A stretch of 17,829 bases of DNA from an uncultured Clostridia bacterium (lineage in GTDB: Bacteria; Bacillota; Clostridia; TANB77; CAG-508). The first letter of the stretch is position 1, and every line of letters starts with the position of its first letter. Positions 1-7,591 of the stretch are shown one piece after another. Under the pieces are notes generated by a model that worked only from the letters and a program-made list of their open reading frames with translations, was not told the DNA's origin and made no database searches. Where the stretch lies: the NCBI GenBank assembly GCA_934155165.1, contig CAKPGS010000027.1, positions 1 to 17,829 of the forward strand, written 5' to 3'. The position numbers and the translations under genes were made by a program.

Positions 1-543
1 GGTGTATACATTGTAGAACCAACAGTATTTGGAGACAACAGAGGATACTTCATGGAAACATACAACAAAGCAGACTTCGAAGAAATAGGTCTAAATTACG
101 ACTTCATACAAGATAACCAATCAAAATCTAAAAAAGGAGTTCTAAGAGGATTACATTTCCAAAAAAAGAATTCTCAAGCAAAACTTGTTAGATGTATAAA
201 AGGAGAAGTTTTTGACGTAGCAGTAGATTTAAGACCAGGAAGTAAAACATATGGAAAATGGGAAGGAATTATACTAACAGAAGAAAATAAAAAAATGTTT
301 ATGATACCAAGAGGATTTGCACATGGATTTTTAGTATTATCAGATGAAGCAGAATTTGCTTATAAAATAGATAATGTTTATACACCAGAAGCAGAAGGTG
401 GACTAACATGGAATGATGCAGATGTTGCAATAGATTGGCCTTTTGGAGATATTAATCCTAAAGACTTATTAACATCTGAAAAAGATGCCAAATGGCCATC
501 ACTTAAAGAATTAAAAGAAACAGATTTATACAAAGACTTATAA
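1..543 (+). CDS. rfbC: dTDP-4-dehydrorhamnose 3,5-epimerase, 5' end cut by window
   Basis: Epimerises dTDP-4-keto-6-deoxyglucose at C3 and C5, the third step of dTDP-L-rhamnose synthesis in the cytosol. The frame is open from base 1 (GVYIVEPTVFGDNRGYF), so the ATG at 52 is internal and the true start lies upstream. About 180 residues are present, close to the whole family length of roughly 185, so only a few N-terminal residues are missing. RmlC hallmarks seen: RGLHFQ with the catalytic His at about residue 52 of the visible part, the cupin strand IPRGFAHGF, and the YKIDNVYTPEAEGGLTWND block that holds the active-site Tyr region. The next gene starts 18 bases after the stop, so they are probably co-transcribed. 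The partner rfbB lies two genes downstream; rfbA and rfbD are not in the window and may be upstream. Confidence 0.95.
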   Translation, partial: GVYIVEPTVFGDNRGYFMETYNKADFEEIGLNYDFIQDNQSKSKKGVLRGLHFQKKNSQAKLVRCIKGEVFDVAVDLRPGSKTYGKWEGIILTEENKKMFMIPRGFAHGFLVLSDEAEFAYKIDNVYTPEAEGGLTWNDADVAIDWPFGDINPKDLLTSEKDAKWPSLKELKETDLYKDL

Positions 544-561
544 AAACAATAGGGGATAAAA

Positions 562-2397
562 ATGATAAGAATAGTTATAGGCTATATTCTGCTATATTTT
601 GTTATTATGTTGGGAAGTACATTTATCTCATACAAAACAAAGAAAAGTTTAAGCAGTTCAATACCAATAGATATACTAACAAAAATATCAGTGTTATATG
701 TATTTGGACTTTTTAATATTCTATTAATAGGAGTAATTACAACTACAGTTGTATCAATTATATTAGGAATATATGCACTTGTAAAAATGAATAAAATACA
801 AAGAGATACACTAGTAGATTTTGGAACAATTTTCTTTAGTATAATATACGGTATATTTGCAATAACAACATATGAAAGACTTTCAAATATGTGGGATGAA
901 TTTACATGCTGGAGTTTATTTACAAAGAAAATGTTTATTACGAATATATATGAAACAGATTGCTATCCACCGGTACCAACAATATGGCAATATTATTGTT
1001 ATAAATTAATAGGGAATTATACTCAAGGAATAGAAATGTTTGGGTTATATATTTTCTCATTTTCATTATTATTGCCATTATTCAATATAAAAAAAGAAAA
1101 GAACTTAATATATAATTTAGTTTTAAGTGTAATTGTTATATGCTTGCCGGGAATCTTTTCAGAAACATATTTTTATGAGGCACCATATGTAGATGCAATA
1201 TTAGGATTATTATTAGGCTATATATTTGTAGAAAGAATATTTAACACAAAATATACATATTCACTTGTAGTAGCATTATTTGTGTTAGCTCTAACAAAAG
1301 GAACAGGATTTTATATTGCAATAACAACACTAATTTGTTTCTTTGTATATGATGCAATAAAACAAATTAGAAATAAAGAAAAAATAGATAAAAAGAAATG
1401 TATAAGTAAAATAATTATATTCTTACTAATATTAAGCAGTTTAGCATCTTGGAATATATATAAAAACTTAAATATTACAAGAAAAGATAATATAAATATT
1501 ATCTATGATAGTAAACTTGATGCAACAGGAATAAAAAAATTTATAACAAGTTTCTTTACAGCCTCAATGAAAACAACATCTAGTTCATTAATGGCAGATA
1601 TGATACAAGAAAACTTAATAACTAAAATAATTGATGAAAATTTAACCAAAGGATATTTTCAATTAAGTATAGGTGGATTCACATTATTGGTAGCATTTGG
1701 ATTTCTACTTATATATAAGAAAAACAATAAGGCAAAAAATGTTGCAATATATACTTTTGGAGGATTAATATTATATATTGTATTTTTACAACTAGCATAT
1801 TTTACAAAATTTAATATGCAAGAAGCATTAACACATAATGCATTTGGAAGATATTTAGGATCTTATTTTATAGCAATGCTTATGACCTTTATAGTATTAG
1901 TAGTTGATAGTAAAAGTGCTGATTATAAAAGAGATATTACAGCGTTAATGATAATTATATTAGCATTAACACCATTGAAAGATATAGCAAATATAACAAT
2001 AAATGCAGGATACTATAACTATAAAATGAAAAAAGAATTATCACCTATAATAGAAGAAACCAATAAATTAAAACAAGAAGTACCAGCAAATAGTAAAATA
2101 TATGTAATAAATCAACAGCTGGAAGATAATAAATTTCAGTATTATATGTTACCAGAAAATAATGTAGAAATGGGAATATATTTCGGAAATAATTTTGCCA
2201 AAAATGAAAAAGAACAATTTAAAAATATTTTGTATAATACATATGATTATGTATATATACGAGCAACTGATGACTATTTTAATAATAATTACCAAGAATT
2301 ATTTAATGAAAAAATAGAGAAAAAAGCAACATATAAAGTAATAAAAGATAACGGAAAAGAAAACTTAAAATTAGAAAGGATTGATATAAATGAGTAA
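562..2397 (+). CDS. Polytopic membrane protein, GT-C glycosyltransferase-like
   Basis: A 611-aa integral membrane protein with about a dozen hydrophobic segments and a hydrophilic C-terminal tail (about residues 500-611). The fold resembles GT-C enzymes, which use lipid-phosphate sugars at the outer face of the membrane. Evidence for this is an acidic pair in the first large loop (MWDEFTCW, D112-E113), followed by a YPPVPTIWQYY block (about 135-145) like the YPP motif common after the catalytic acid in GT39/ArnT-like proteins. Donor and acceptor cannot be read from the sequence. The SD is a modest AGGGGAT before ATG 562. The last 8 bases overlap rfbB, so translation is probably coupled. Its place between rfbC and rfbB suggests a role in a rhamnose-containing envelope glycan (inference). 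A polymerase or flippase role is a less likely alternative. Confidence 0.7.
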   Translation: MIRIVIGYILLYFVIMLGSTFISYKTKKSLSSSIPIDILTKISVLYVFGLFNILLIGVITTTVVSIILGIYALVKMNKIQRDTLVDFGTIFFSIIYGIFAITTYERLSNMWDEFTCWSLFTKKMFITNIYETDCYPPVPTIWQYYCYKLIGNYTQGIEMFGLYIFSFSLLLPLFNIKKEKNLIYNLVLSVIVICLPGIFSETYFYEAPYVDAILGLLLGYIFVERIFNTKYTYSLVVALFVLALTKGTGFYIAITTLICFFVYDAIKQIRNKEKIDKKKCISKIIIFLLILSSLASWNIYKNLNITRKDNINIIYDSKLDATGIKKFITSFFTASMKTTSSSLMADMIQENLITKIIDENLTKGYFQLSIGGFTLLVAFGFLLIYKKNNKAKNVAIYTFGGLILYIVFLQLAYFTKFNMQEALTHNAFGRYLGSYFIAMLMTFIVLVVDSKSADYKRDITALMIIILALTPLKDIANITINAGYYNYKMKKELSPIIEETNKLKQEVPANSKIYVINQQLEDNKFQYYMLPENNVEMGIYFGNNFAKNEKEQFKNILYNTYDYVYIRATDDYFNNNYQELFNEKIEKKATYKVIKDNGKENLKLERIDINE

Positions 2398-3358
2398 AAA
2401 TATTTTAGTAACAGGAGCTGCAGGATTCATAGGAGCAAACTTTGCAGAATACTTTGTAAACAAACATCCAGAATACAATGTAATTGTATTAGATAAATTA
2501 ACATATGCAGGAAATATGGACAACCTAAAAAAAGTCCAAGACAAAATCAAATTTGAAAAAGGAGATATATGCGATTTTGAATTTGTTACAAGCTTATTTG
2601 AAAAATATAATATAGATGGAGTAATTCATTTTGCAGCAGAATCTCATGTAGATAACAGTATAAAAAATCCATTCATTTTCACTCAAACAAACGTAATGGG
2701 AACACATACATTATTAGAAGCAGCTAAAAGAGCTTGGGGAGAAGGTAGTGAAAATAAATTCCTACATGTATCAACAGATGAAGTATATGGAGCATTAGGA
2801 GAAGAAGGTTACTTTACAGAAAAATCACCTATAAAACCAAGTAGTCCATATTCATCATCAAAAGCAAGTTCAGATTTAATTGCATTTGCATATTGTGAAA
2901 CATATAAAATGAACGTAAATGTAACAAACTGCTCAAACAACTATGGACCATATCAACACAACGAAAAATTAATACCACACATGATAAAATTAGCAATGAA
3001 TAATGAAAAATTACCAGTATATGGAACAGGAAAAAACGTTAGAGACTGGTTATATGTTGAAGACCACTGTGAAGCAATAGACTTAGTATTCCACAATGGT
3101 AAAAAAGGAGAAAGATACAACATAGGTGGACACAACGAAAAAAGAAATATAGAAATAGTTAAATTAATTTTAAAACAATTAGGAAAATCAGAAGATCTAA
3201 TAGAATATGTAGAAGACAGAAAAGGTCATGATTACAGATATGCAATAGACCCAACAAAAATTAAAAATGAACTAGGATGGGAACCAAAAACAAAATTTGA
3301 AGATGGAATAGTAAAAACAATAGATTGGTACATAAATAATCCTGAATGGCTTAAATAA
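2390..3358 (+). CDS. rfbB: dTDP-glucose 4,6-dehydratase
   Basis: Converts dTDP-glucose to dTDP-4-keto-6-deoxyglucose, the second step toward dTDP-L-rhamnose. It is a 322-aa extended short-chain dehydrogenase. The NAD-binding glycine motif GAAGFIG is at residues 9-15, the RmlB signature STDEVYG at 128-134 carries the Thr-Asp-Glu active-site trio, and the catalytic Tyr-Lys pair is Y154/K158 in PYSSSKAS. NNYGPYQ (183-189) and VRDWLYVEDHCEA are also typical. The length is slightly below the usual 330-350 but all domains are present. The start overlaps the upstream membrane gene by 8 bases and has an AGAAAGGA SD inside that gene. It is last in its operon, followed by a hairpin terminator. Confidence 0.96.
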   Translation: MSKNILVTGAAGFIGANFAEYFVNKHPEYNVIVLDKLTYAGNMDNLKKVQDKIKFEKGDICDFEFVTSLFEKYNIDGVIHFAAESHVDNSIKNPFIFTQTNVMGTHTLLEAAKRAWGEGSENKFLHVSTDEVYGALGEEGYFTEKSPIKPSSPYSSSKASSDLIAFAYCETYKMNVNVTNCSNNYGPYQHNEKLIPHMIKLAMNNEKLPVYGTGKNVRDWLYVEDHCEAIDLVFHNGKKGERYNIGGHNEKRNIEIVKLILKQLGKSEDLIEYVEDRKGHDYRYAIDPTKIKNELGWEPKTKFEDGIVKTIDWYINNPEWLK

Positions 3359-3366
3359 AAATTAGA

Positions 3367-3406
3367 AAAAAAGTAAGTAAATTAATTGTAATATACTTAC
3401 TTTTTT
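3367..3406 (+). terminator. Hairpin terminator after rfbB
   Basis: Perfect 13-bp inverted repeat: AAAAAAGTAAGTA (3367-3379) and TACTTACTTTTTT (3394-3406), with a 14-base loop. The right arm ends in a T run, as in a Rho-independent terminator. The stem is A+T rich but long. It separates the rfb operon from the ruvB promoter. Confidence 0.8.
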
Positions 3407-3407
3407 A

Positions 3408-3436
3408 TTGTAATTTTAGCTATTAAATGATATTAT
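3408..3436 (+). promoter_or_regulatory. Sigma-A type promoter for ruvB
   Basis: TTGTAA (3408-3413), a 17-base spacer, and TATTAT (3431-3436). Transcription would begin near 3443, downstream of the ATG at 3438, so this promoter supports the ruvB start at 3462. Confidence 0.6.
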
Positions 3437-3461
3437 TATGAAAAAATTAAAAGGTGGTAAA

Positions 3462-4463
3462 ATGGACGAAATTACAAATCCAAATATAGAAAACATAGAG
3501 GAAGAAGTTTTAGAAAAATCTCTAAGACCTCAAACTTTGGACGATTATACAGGTCAAACAATAGTAAAAGAAAATATGAAAATTTATATAGAAGCGGCGA
3601 AAAAAAGAGGAGACTCTTTAGACCATGTTTTATTATATGGACCTCCAGGTCTTGGAAAAACAACACTTTCAAATATAATAGCAAACGAAATGGGGTCAAA
3701 TATTAAAATAACCTCTGGACCTGTTATAGAAAAAGCAGGAGACTTAGCATCACTTCTTACAAATCTGCAAGAAAACGATGTACTATTTATAGATGAAATA
3801 CATCGTCTAAATAAAAATGTAGAAGAAATATTATACCCTGCATTAGAAGACTTTTCTTTAGATATTATGATAGGAAAAGGCCCAACAGCAAGGTCTATAA
3901 GACTAGACTTGCCCAAATTTACTTTAATTGGAGCAACAACAAAAGCAGGTTCACTTACAACACCTCTTCGTGATAGATTTGGAATTGTTGAAAGACTAGA
4001 ATTATATACGCCAGAAGACTTATGCACAATAGTAAAAAGGTCAAGTAAAATTCTAGGAATAGAAATAGAAGAAGATGCTGCAATGGAAATTGCAAGACGT
4101 TCAAGAGGAACACCACGTATAGCAAATAGAGTACTAAAAAGAGTTAGAGATTATGCATTAGTATTAGGTGATGGAAATATAGACTTAAAAATTGCAAAAC
4201 TAGCATTAAATAAGCTAGAAATAGATGAACTTGGACTAGATAGAACAGATAGAAATGTTCTTCAAGTATTAATAGAACAATACAATGGTGGACCAGTAGG
4301 AATAGAATCACTAGCAGCATCAACAGGAGAAGAAATAGAAACAATAGAAGATGTATATGAACCATACTTAATGCAAATAGGGTTTGTATCTCGTACACAA
4401 CGAGGGAGAATTGCACTTCCAAGAGCATACGAACATTTAGGATATAAATATGAGGAAAAATAA
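3462..4463 (+). CDS. ruvB: Holliday junction branch-migration ATPase RuvB
   Basis: Hexameric AAA+ motor that, with RuvA, drives branch migration of Holliday junctions in recombinational repair. It is 333 aa, a normal length. Seen in order: the family N-terminus with EKSLRPQTLDDYTGQ; Walker A GPPGLGKTT (60-68); Walker B LFIDE (108-112); sensor GATT (157-160); the arginine-finger loop PLRDRFG (R170); and a C-terminal winged-helix domain with YNGGPVGIESLA and the RTQRGR segment. Start choice: an in-frame ATG at 3438 lies immediately after the predicted -10 box and has no SD. ATG 3462 is preceded by AAGGTGG, though only about 4 bases away, and gives the usual RuvB N-terminus. ruvA is not adjacent here. 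The stop overlaps the next start by one base (TAATG). Confidence 0.97.
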   Translation: MDEITNPNIENIEEEVLEKSLRPQTLDDYTGQTIVKENMKIYIEAAKKRGDSLDHVLLYGPPGLGKTTLSNIIANEMGSNIKITSGPVIEKAGDLASLLTNLQENDVLFIDEIHRLNKNVEEILYPALEDFSLDIMIGKGPTARSIRLDLPKFTLIGATTKAGSLTTPLRDRFGIVERLELYTPEDLCTIVKRSSKILGIEIEEDAAMEIARRSRGTPRIANRVLKRVRDYALVLGDGNIDLKIAKLALNKLEIDELGLDRTDRNVLQVLIEQYNGGPVGIESLAASTGEEIETIEDVYEPYLMQIGFVSRTQRGRIALPRAYEHLGYKYEEK

Positions 4464-5935
4464 TGAAAAATAAAAAGAAATTATTTGAAGATATAGGAAT
4501 ATTTCTTGTTATATTAATTTGTATAAGCTATTTTATTTTTAGCAAAGAAATAGGGGACTTAGATGAAATATGGAACTACAATTTTGCAAATTGTATAGCA
4601 AAAGGAATGGTTCCATACAAAGATTTTAATATAGTAATAACACCCTTGCTTTCAATAATAGAATCAATATTTTTAAGAATATGTAATGAGCTAATAACAA
4701 TGAGAATATTAGCAGTTATACTAAATAGCTTAAATTTATTTTTAATATACAAAACACAAGAAAAATTAGGAATAAAAAGAAGTGTAAGTATAATTACAAC
4801 AACAGTAATTGCTTATTTAGTAAAAAATTATTTATGTATAGATTATAATTGGTTTGTACTATTTTTAAGCTTAGTTATAATTAATATAGAATTTAGTAAG
4901 TGTAAATCTAATAAAATCAAAAACTTAATTATTGGAATATTAGCAGGAATGTGTATATGCACAAAGCAAACAACAGGAGCTTTTATATGCTTTACAATAG
5001 TAATGTATAAAACTTTTTTTGCAATAAAAACAAGGCAAAAAGAAGATATAAAAAAAGTATTATTAGTAATAATTGGAATAGCAATTCCAACTATAGTATT
5101 AATGCTATACCTTGCAATTAATGGAGCAATAAATAGTTTTATAGATTATTGTATATTAGGAATAAAAACATTTAACAACAAAATATCATATATAAATTTA
5201 ATAAAATCTGATATATTAAGTATAAAAATATTGTCTGTAATAGTACCTATTTCAATGATTTTATTAAGTGCGTATTCAATAATAAAAAAAGATAAAAAAC
5301 TTCTATTTTTAGTTTGCTTAGGAATAGCAAATTTCGTTGTAGCATTTCCAATTTCAGATAACATTCACTTTTTAATTGGAAGTACAATAACTTTAATAGG
5401 AATAGTATATGTGTTATATACATACTTTTATAATATTTTGAAAAATAAAAAAATAAAACTATTTTACAAGTTCTTTTGTGAATATTTAGCTATTGCAATA
5501 TTAGTTTTAATAGGAATATGGGGTATTTATAAGAATTATAAATATATAAAACAGGAAAATAATTACAGTACATTAAATCATTTTAGAAACATAGCCATAT
5601 CAGAAGAATTAGAAAATAAAATAAAAAATGTAGAAAGTTATATAGAAAATTTAGAAGAAAAAGTATATATATTAGACTCAGATGCAGCACTTTATAATAT
5701 ACCAATAGATACCTATAACAAAGATTTTGATATGTTTAATAAAGGCAATTTGGGAGAAAAAGGCGAGCAAGGACAAATAAAAAAAATACAAAATATGCGT
5801 AATGTTAAAATTTTAATAAGAAGAAATGGGTTAAGCAGAAATTGGCAAACACCTGAAGAAGTAAGAAAATATATAAAAGAAAATTTAGAAAAACAAGAAA
5901 GTATAGAAATTTTTGATGTTTATTATAAGGAGTAG
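4463..5935 (+). CDS. Polytopic membrane protein, GT-C glycosyltransferase-like
   Basis: A 490-aa integral membrane protein with about ten hydrophobic segments and a soluble C-terminal tail (about 385-490). After the first membrane segment it has GDLDEIWNYNFA (acidic motif at 32-35), then GMVPYKDFNIVITPLL (48-63). That matches the pattern in GT39-like proteins, where an acidic pair is followed by a G-x-x-PY-x-DF and a proline-rich segment. It therefore probably transfers a sugar from a lipid carrier at the outer membrane face (family inference); the substrate is unknown. The start codon overlaps the ruvB stop, and GAGGAAAAA just upstream is the SD, so it depends on the ruvB transcript. queH begins six bases after its stop. 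An envelope gene between two nucleic-acid genes is odd. A membrane protein of unknown function is the fallback call. Confidence 0.65.
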   Translation: MKNKKKLFEDIGIFLVILICISYFIFSKEIGDLDEIWNYNFANCIAKGMVPYKDFNIVITPLLSIIESIFLRICNELITMRILAVILNSLNLFLIYKTQEKLGIKRSVSIITTTVIAYLVKNYLCIDYNWFVLFLSLVIINIEFSKCKSNKIKNLIIGILAGMCICTKQTTGAFICFTIVMYKTFFAIKTRQKEDIKKVLLVIIGIAIPTIVLMLYLAINGAINSFIDYCILGIKTFNNKISYINLIKSDILSIKILSVIVPISMILLSAYSIIKKDKKLLFLVCLGIANFVVAFPISDNIHFLIGSTITLIGIVYVLYTYFYNILKNKKIKLFYKFFCEYLAIAILVLIGIWGIYKNYKYIKQENNYSTLNHFRNIAISEELENKIKNVESYIENLEEKVYILDSDAALYNIPIDTYNKDFDMFNKGNLGEKGEQGQIKKIQNMRNVKILIRRNGLSRNWQTPEEVRKYIKENLEKQESIEIFDVYYKE

Positions 5936-5941
5936 AAAAAA

Positions 5942-6496
5942 ATGAAATTATTAATGCATACATGTTGTGCACCATGTAGTGTGTATTGCATAGATTCACT
6001 AAGAAAAGAAGGAATAGAACCAACAGTATATTGGTATAACCCAAACATACATCCATATATGGAATATAAAGCAAGAAGAGATTGCTTAAAAGAATATACA
6101 AAAAGTATAAATGTAGAAGCAATATTTGAAGAAAATTATGGGTTAGATGAATTTTGCAAAAATGTAATAGGAAACTTAGAAAATAGATGTTCAAACTATT
6201 GCTACAGAGTACGACTAGAACAAACAGCAAAATATGCAAAAGAAAATGGATACGACACAATAACAACAACACTTCTAGTAAGCCCATATCAAAAACACGA
6301 AATATTAAAAGCACAAGCAGAAGAAATAGCAAAAAAATATGGACTAAACTTCTTGTACAGAGACTTTAGAGTTGGATTCAGAGAGGGACAAGCAAAAGCA
6401 CGTGAACTAGGATTATATATGCAAAAATACTGTGGATGTGTATTTTCAGAAGAAGATAGATACAGTAAGCAAATCAAGAGAGATAAAGAAATATAG
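5942..6496 (+). CDS. queH: Epoxyqueuosine reductase QueH
   Basis: Reduces epoxyqueuosine to queuosine in the wobble position of GUN tRNAs; QueH (formerly DUF208) is the cobalamin-independent alternative to QueG. It is 184 aa, a typical length. Family signatures: the N-terminal HTCCAPCS motif (C8, C9, C12), the WYNPNIHP segment, RCSNYC (C83, C87), the SPYQKHE segment, DFR (141-143) and the C-terminal KYCGCVFSEEDRY (C164, C166). These Cys residues include those known in the family to hold the iron-sulfur cluster. A clear AAGGAG SD is at 5927-5932. It is probably co-transcribed from the ruvB promoter. A hairpin starts directly at the stop codon. Confidence 0.95.
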   Translation: MKLLMHTCCAPCSVYCIDSLRKEGIEPTVYWYNPNIHPYMEYKARRDCLKEYTKSINVEAIFEENYGLDEFCKNVIGNLENRCSNYCYRVRLEQTAKYAKENGYDTITTTLLVSPYQKHEILKAQAEEIAKKYGLNFLYRDFRVGFREGQAKARELGLYMQKYCGCVFSEEDRYSKQIKRDKEI

Positions 6497-6522
6497 TAGA
6501 GGAGCACAGTGTGCTCTATTAC
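6496..6522 (+). repeat. Imperfect palindrome at the queH stop codon
   Basis: GTAGAGGAGCAC (6496-6507) and GTGCTCTATTAC (6511-6522) can pair with a 3-base loop. The inner six pairs are perfect, then come a G.T, an A/A mismatch and a G.T, then three more pairs. There is no T run, so a transcription terminator is doubtful. The layout resembles the TGTAGGG palindromes elsewhere in the window but lacks the GGG. Confidence 0.6.
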
Positions 6523-6570
6523 AAAAAGCTATAACGAAAATATGGAAAATAACTAGTAATTTAATATGGG

Positions 6571-6947
6571 ATGAATGTAAGGGATTTAGCAATATTAGAA
6601 CTATTAATTTCAACTGGTATGAGAGTTGGAGAAATTACAAGATTAAATATATCAGATATGAATTTTCAAGAAAGAAGTTGTATTGTTTTAGAAAAAGGTA
6701 ATAGTGAAACAGATTAGGAATATCAGGAATTGAAATAGTTATCAGAAACTTAGGAAAACAAGCAAATATAAATAAAGTTCATCCACATAAATTTAGAAGA
6801 ACAATGGCTACAATGGCAATAGATAAAGGTATGCCAATAGAACAAGTGCAAAAATTATTGGGACATATTAAAATAGATACAACAATGGAATATGCAATGG
6901 TAAGTCAAAATAATGTGGAAAATTCACATAGAAAATATATTACTTAA
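6571..6947 (+). pseudogene. Remnant of a XerC/D-like tyrosine recombinase (integrase)
   Basis: Two fragments of the catalytic domain lie in different frames. The first (6571-6714) reads NVRDLAILELLISTGMRVGE and continues to VLEKGN, with the first catalytic Arg in GMRVGE, then hits TAG at 6715. The second (from about 6714 to the stop at 6945) reads RLGISGIEIVIRNLGKQA, then VHPHKFRRTMATMAIDKG, LLGHIKIDTTMEYAM and a final HRKYI. It holds the His-x-x-Arg, the second His and the nucleophile Tyr. About 40 residues normally found between KGN and RLG are missing, and the N-terminal SAM-like DNA-binding domain is not recognisable upstream. No full-length product is possible. It belongs to the integrase type common on clostridial mobile elements and marks an old insertion. 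The stretch 6948-7046 after it holds nothing I can identify. Confidence 0.85.
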
Positions 6948-7046
6948 AGAATGTTTTAAAAAATTTTCTAGATTATAGATAAAAATCAATTATAAATTAG
7001 GAAATGAAGAGTATTTTAAAAGAAAAAAATATCATTAATTAATAAG

Positions 7047-7066
7047 ACTCCAGGGTTAGCTGGAGT
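7047..7066. terminator. Hairpin between convergent recombinase remnant and orphan gene
   Basis: Perfect 7-bp stem ACTCCAG (7047-7053) / CTGGAGT (7060-7066) with loop GGTTAG. It sits ten bases beyond the 3' end of the - strand gene. Only short, broken T runs follow on either strand, so termination is likely but not certain. Its loop matches the leader hairpin at 7442-7467. Confidence 0.5.
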
Positions 7067-7075
7067 TGAAAATTT

Positions 7076-7417
7076 TTAAAGTATTATATTACGAGCAATT
7101 GCAAGTAAAACATCTTCAGTATAAGTATAATTAGTAATTTTGAACTCATATTTAGCAAAAGAAGAATCAGATTTAGCAATTGTTAAATAAATTTCTAATT
7201 CATTGAAATTCTTTCGGCTAATAGGTTTTTCAAAGAGTCCATTTTCATCAAATGTACAGCTAATTATAACATTGACTAAATCCTCTACTGAGATTTTTTC
7301 GCATTCTGCCCGTAACATAATAATTGCTGCTTCGTTTTCAGTATTACAATAATTATCATCAAAATACTTTTCATCTATATCTATAGTAAATTTATAATCA
7401 ATAGATATTTTTTTCAT
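7076..7417 (-). CDS. Hypothetical protein, 113 aa, orphan
   Basis: I do not recognise this family. It is a 113-aa acidic, soluble-looking protein with no signal peptide or membrane segment. It starts MKKISIDYKFTIDIDEKYFDD and has alternating hydrophobic and polar stretches (EIYLTIA, YEFKITNYTY) that suggest a small mixed alpha/beta domain. It is probably a real gene: a near-perfect SD, AAGGAGG, lies eight bases before the ATG, and a promoter lies upstream. It is the only - strand gene in the window, divergent from the HD-type gene and convergent with the broken recombinase. Its leader contains a 10-bp hairpin. An accessory or mobile-element protein is plausible from context, but no function can be assigned. 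Confidence 0.75.
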   Translation of the reverse strand: MKKISIDYKFTIDIDEKYFDDNYCNTENEAAIIMLRAECEKISVEDLVNVIISCTFDENGLFEKPISRKNFNELEIYLTIAKSDSSFAKYEFKITNYTYTEDVLLAIARNIIL

Positions 7418-7441
7418 AGTAAATCCTCCTTAATGTTGACC

Positions 7442-7467
7442 AAAAAAATTGCTAACCCAATTTTTTT
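7442..7467 (-). promoter_or_regulatory. Hairpin in the leader of the 113-aa gene
   Basis: Perfect 10-bp inverted repeat AAAAAAATTG (7442-7451) / CAATTTTTTT (7458-7467). Read on the - strand the loop is GGTTAG and the right arm ends in seven T. It lies between the predicted start of transcription (about 7477) and the SD, so it could act as an attenuator or an operator. The stem is weak, with only one G-C pair per arm. Confidence 0.45.
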
Positions 7468-7483
7468 GTGTTTTCATAAGTAT

Positions 7484-7512
7484 ATTATACCATCAAATAG
7501 TTGAAAAAACAA
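7484..7512 (-). promoter_or_regulatory. Promoter of the 113-aa gene
   Basis: On the - strand: TTGTTT (7512-7507), a 17-base spacer, and a perfect TATAAT (7489-7484). It is back to back with the HD-gene promoter, with 27 bases between the two -35 boxes. Confidence 0.6.
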
Positions 7513-7539
7513 TGTTTTATGTACATCAAAAAAATAAAG

Positions 7540-7568
7540 TTGACTATATATTAATAACTTGATATAAT
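7540..7568 (+). promoter_or_regulatory. Promoter of the HD-type hydrolase gene
   Basis: TTGACT (7540-7545), a 17-base spacer, and a perfect TATAAT (7563-7568). Transcription would start near 7575. A TTG codon at 7568 that extends the reading frame overlaps the -10 box, so it cannot be the translation start. Confidence 0.75.
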
Positions 7569-7591
7569 TGCAAAAGTGTAGGGAGTTTACA

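Noticed and set aside
3438..3461. Longer RuvB start at ATG 3438
   Set aside because: It lies right after the predicted -10 box, has no SD, and adds eight residues (MKKLKGGK) not seen in the family; the SD AAGGTGG precedes ATG 3462.
3584..4027. 147-aa open frame on the - strand opposite ruvB
   Set aside because: No SD, no known family, and it lies wholly within the clearly conserved ruvB frame; A-rich coding strands in this DNA readily leave open antisense frames.
5805..6332. 175-aa hydrophobic open frame on the - strand opposite queH and the end of the GT-C gene
   Set aside because: Leu/Phe/Ile-rich product is typical of the antisense of A-rich genes; it spans the junction of two real genes and has no SD.
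6432..6701. 89-aa + strand open frame across the queH end and the recombinase remnant
   Set aside because: It reads the recombinase region out of frame and overlaps queH; only a few residues near 6547-6580 could belong to the damaged recombinase.
7418..7480. Riboswitch or T-box before the 113-aa gene
   Set aside because: The leader is only about 60 bases with a single short hairpin; no T-box or riboswitch core sequence can be recognised.
7568..7591. TTG start extending the HD hydrolase
   Set aside because: It overlaps the -10 box; ATG 7592 has a good SD.
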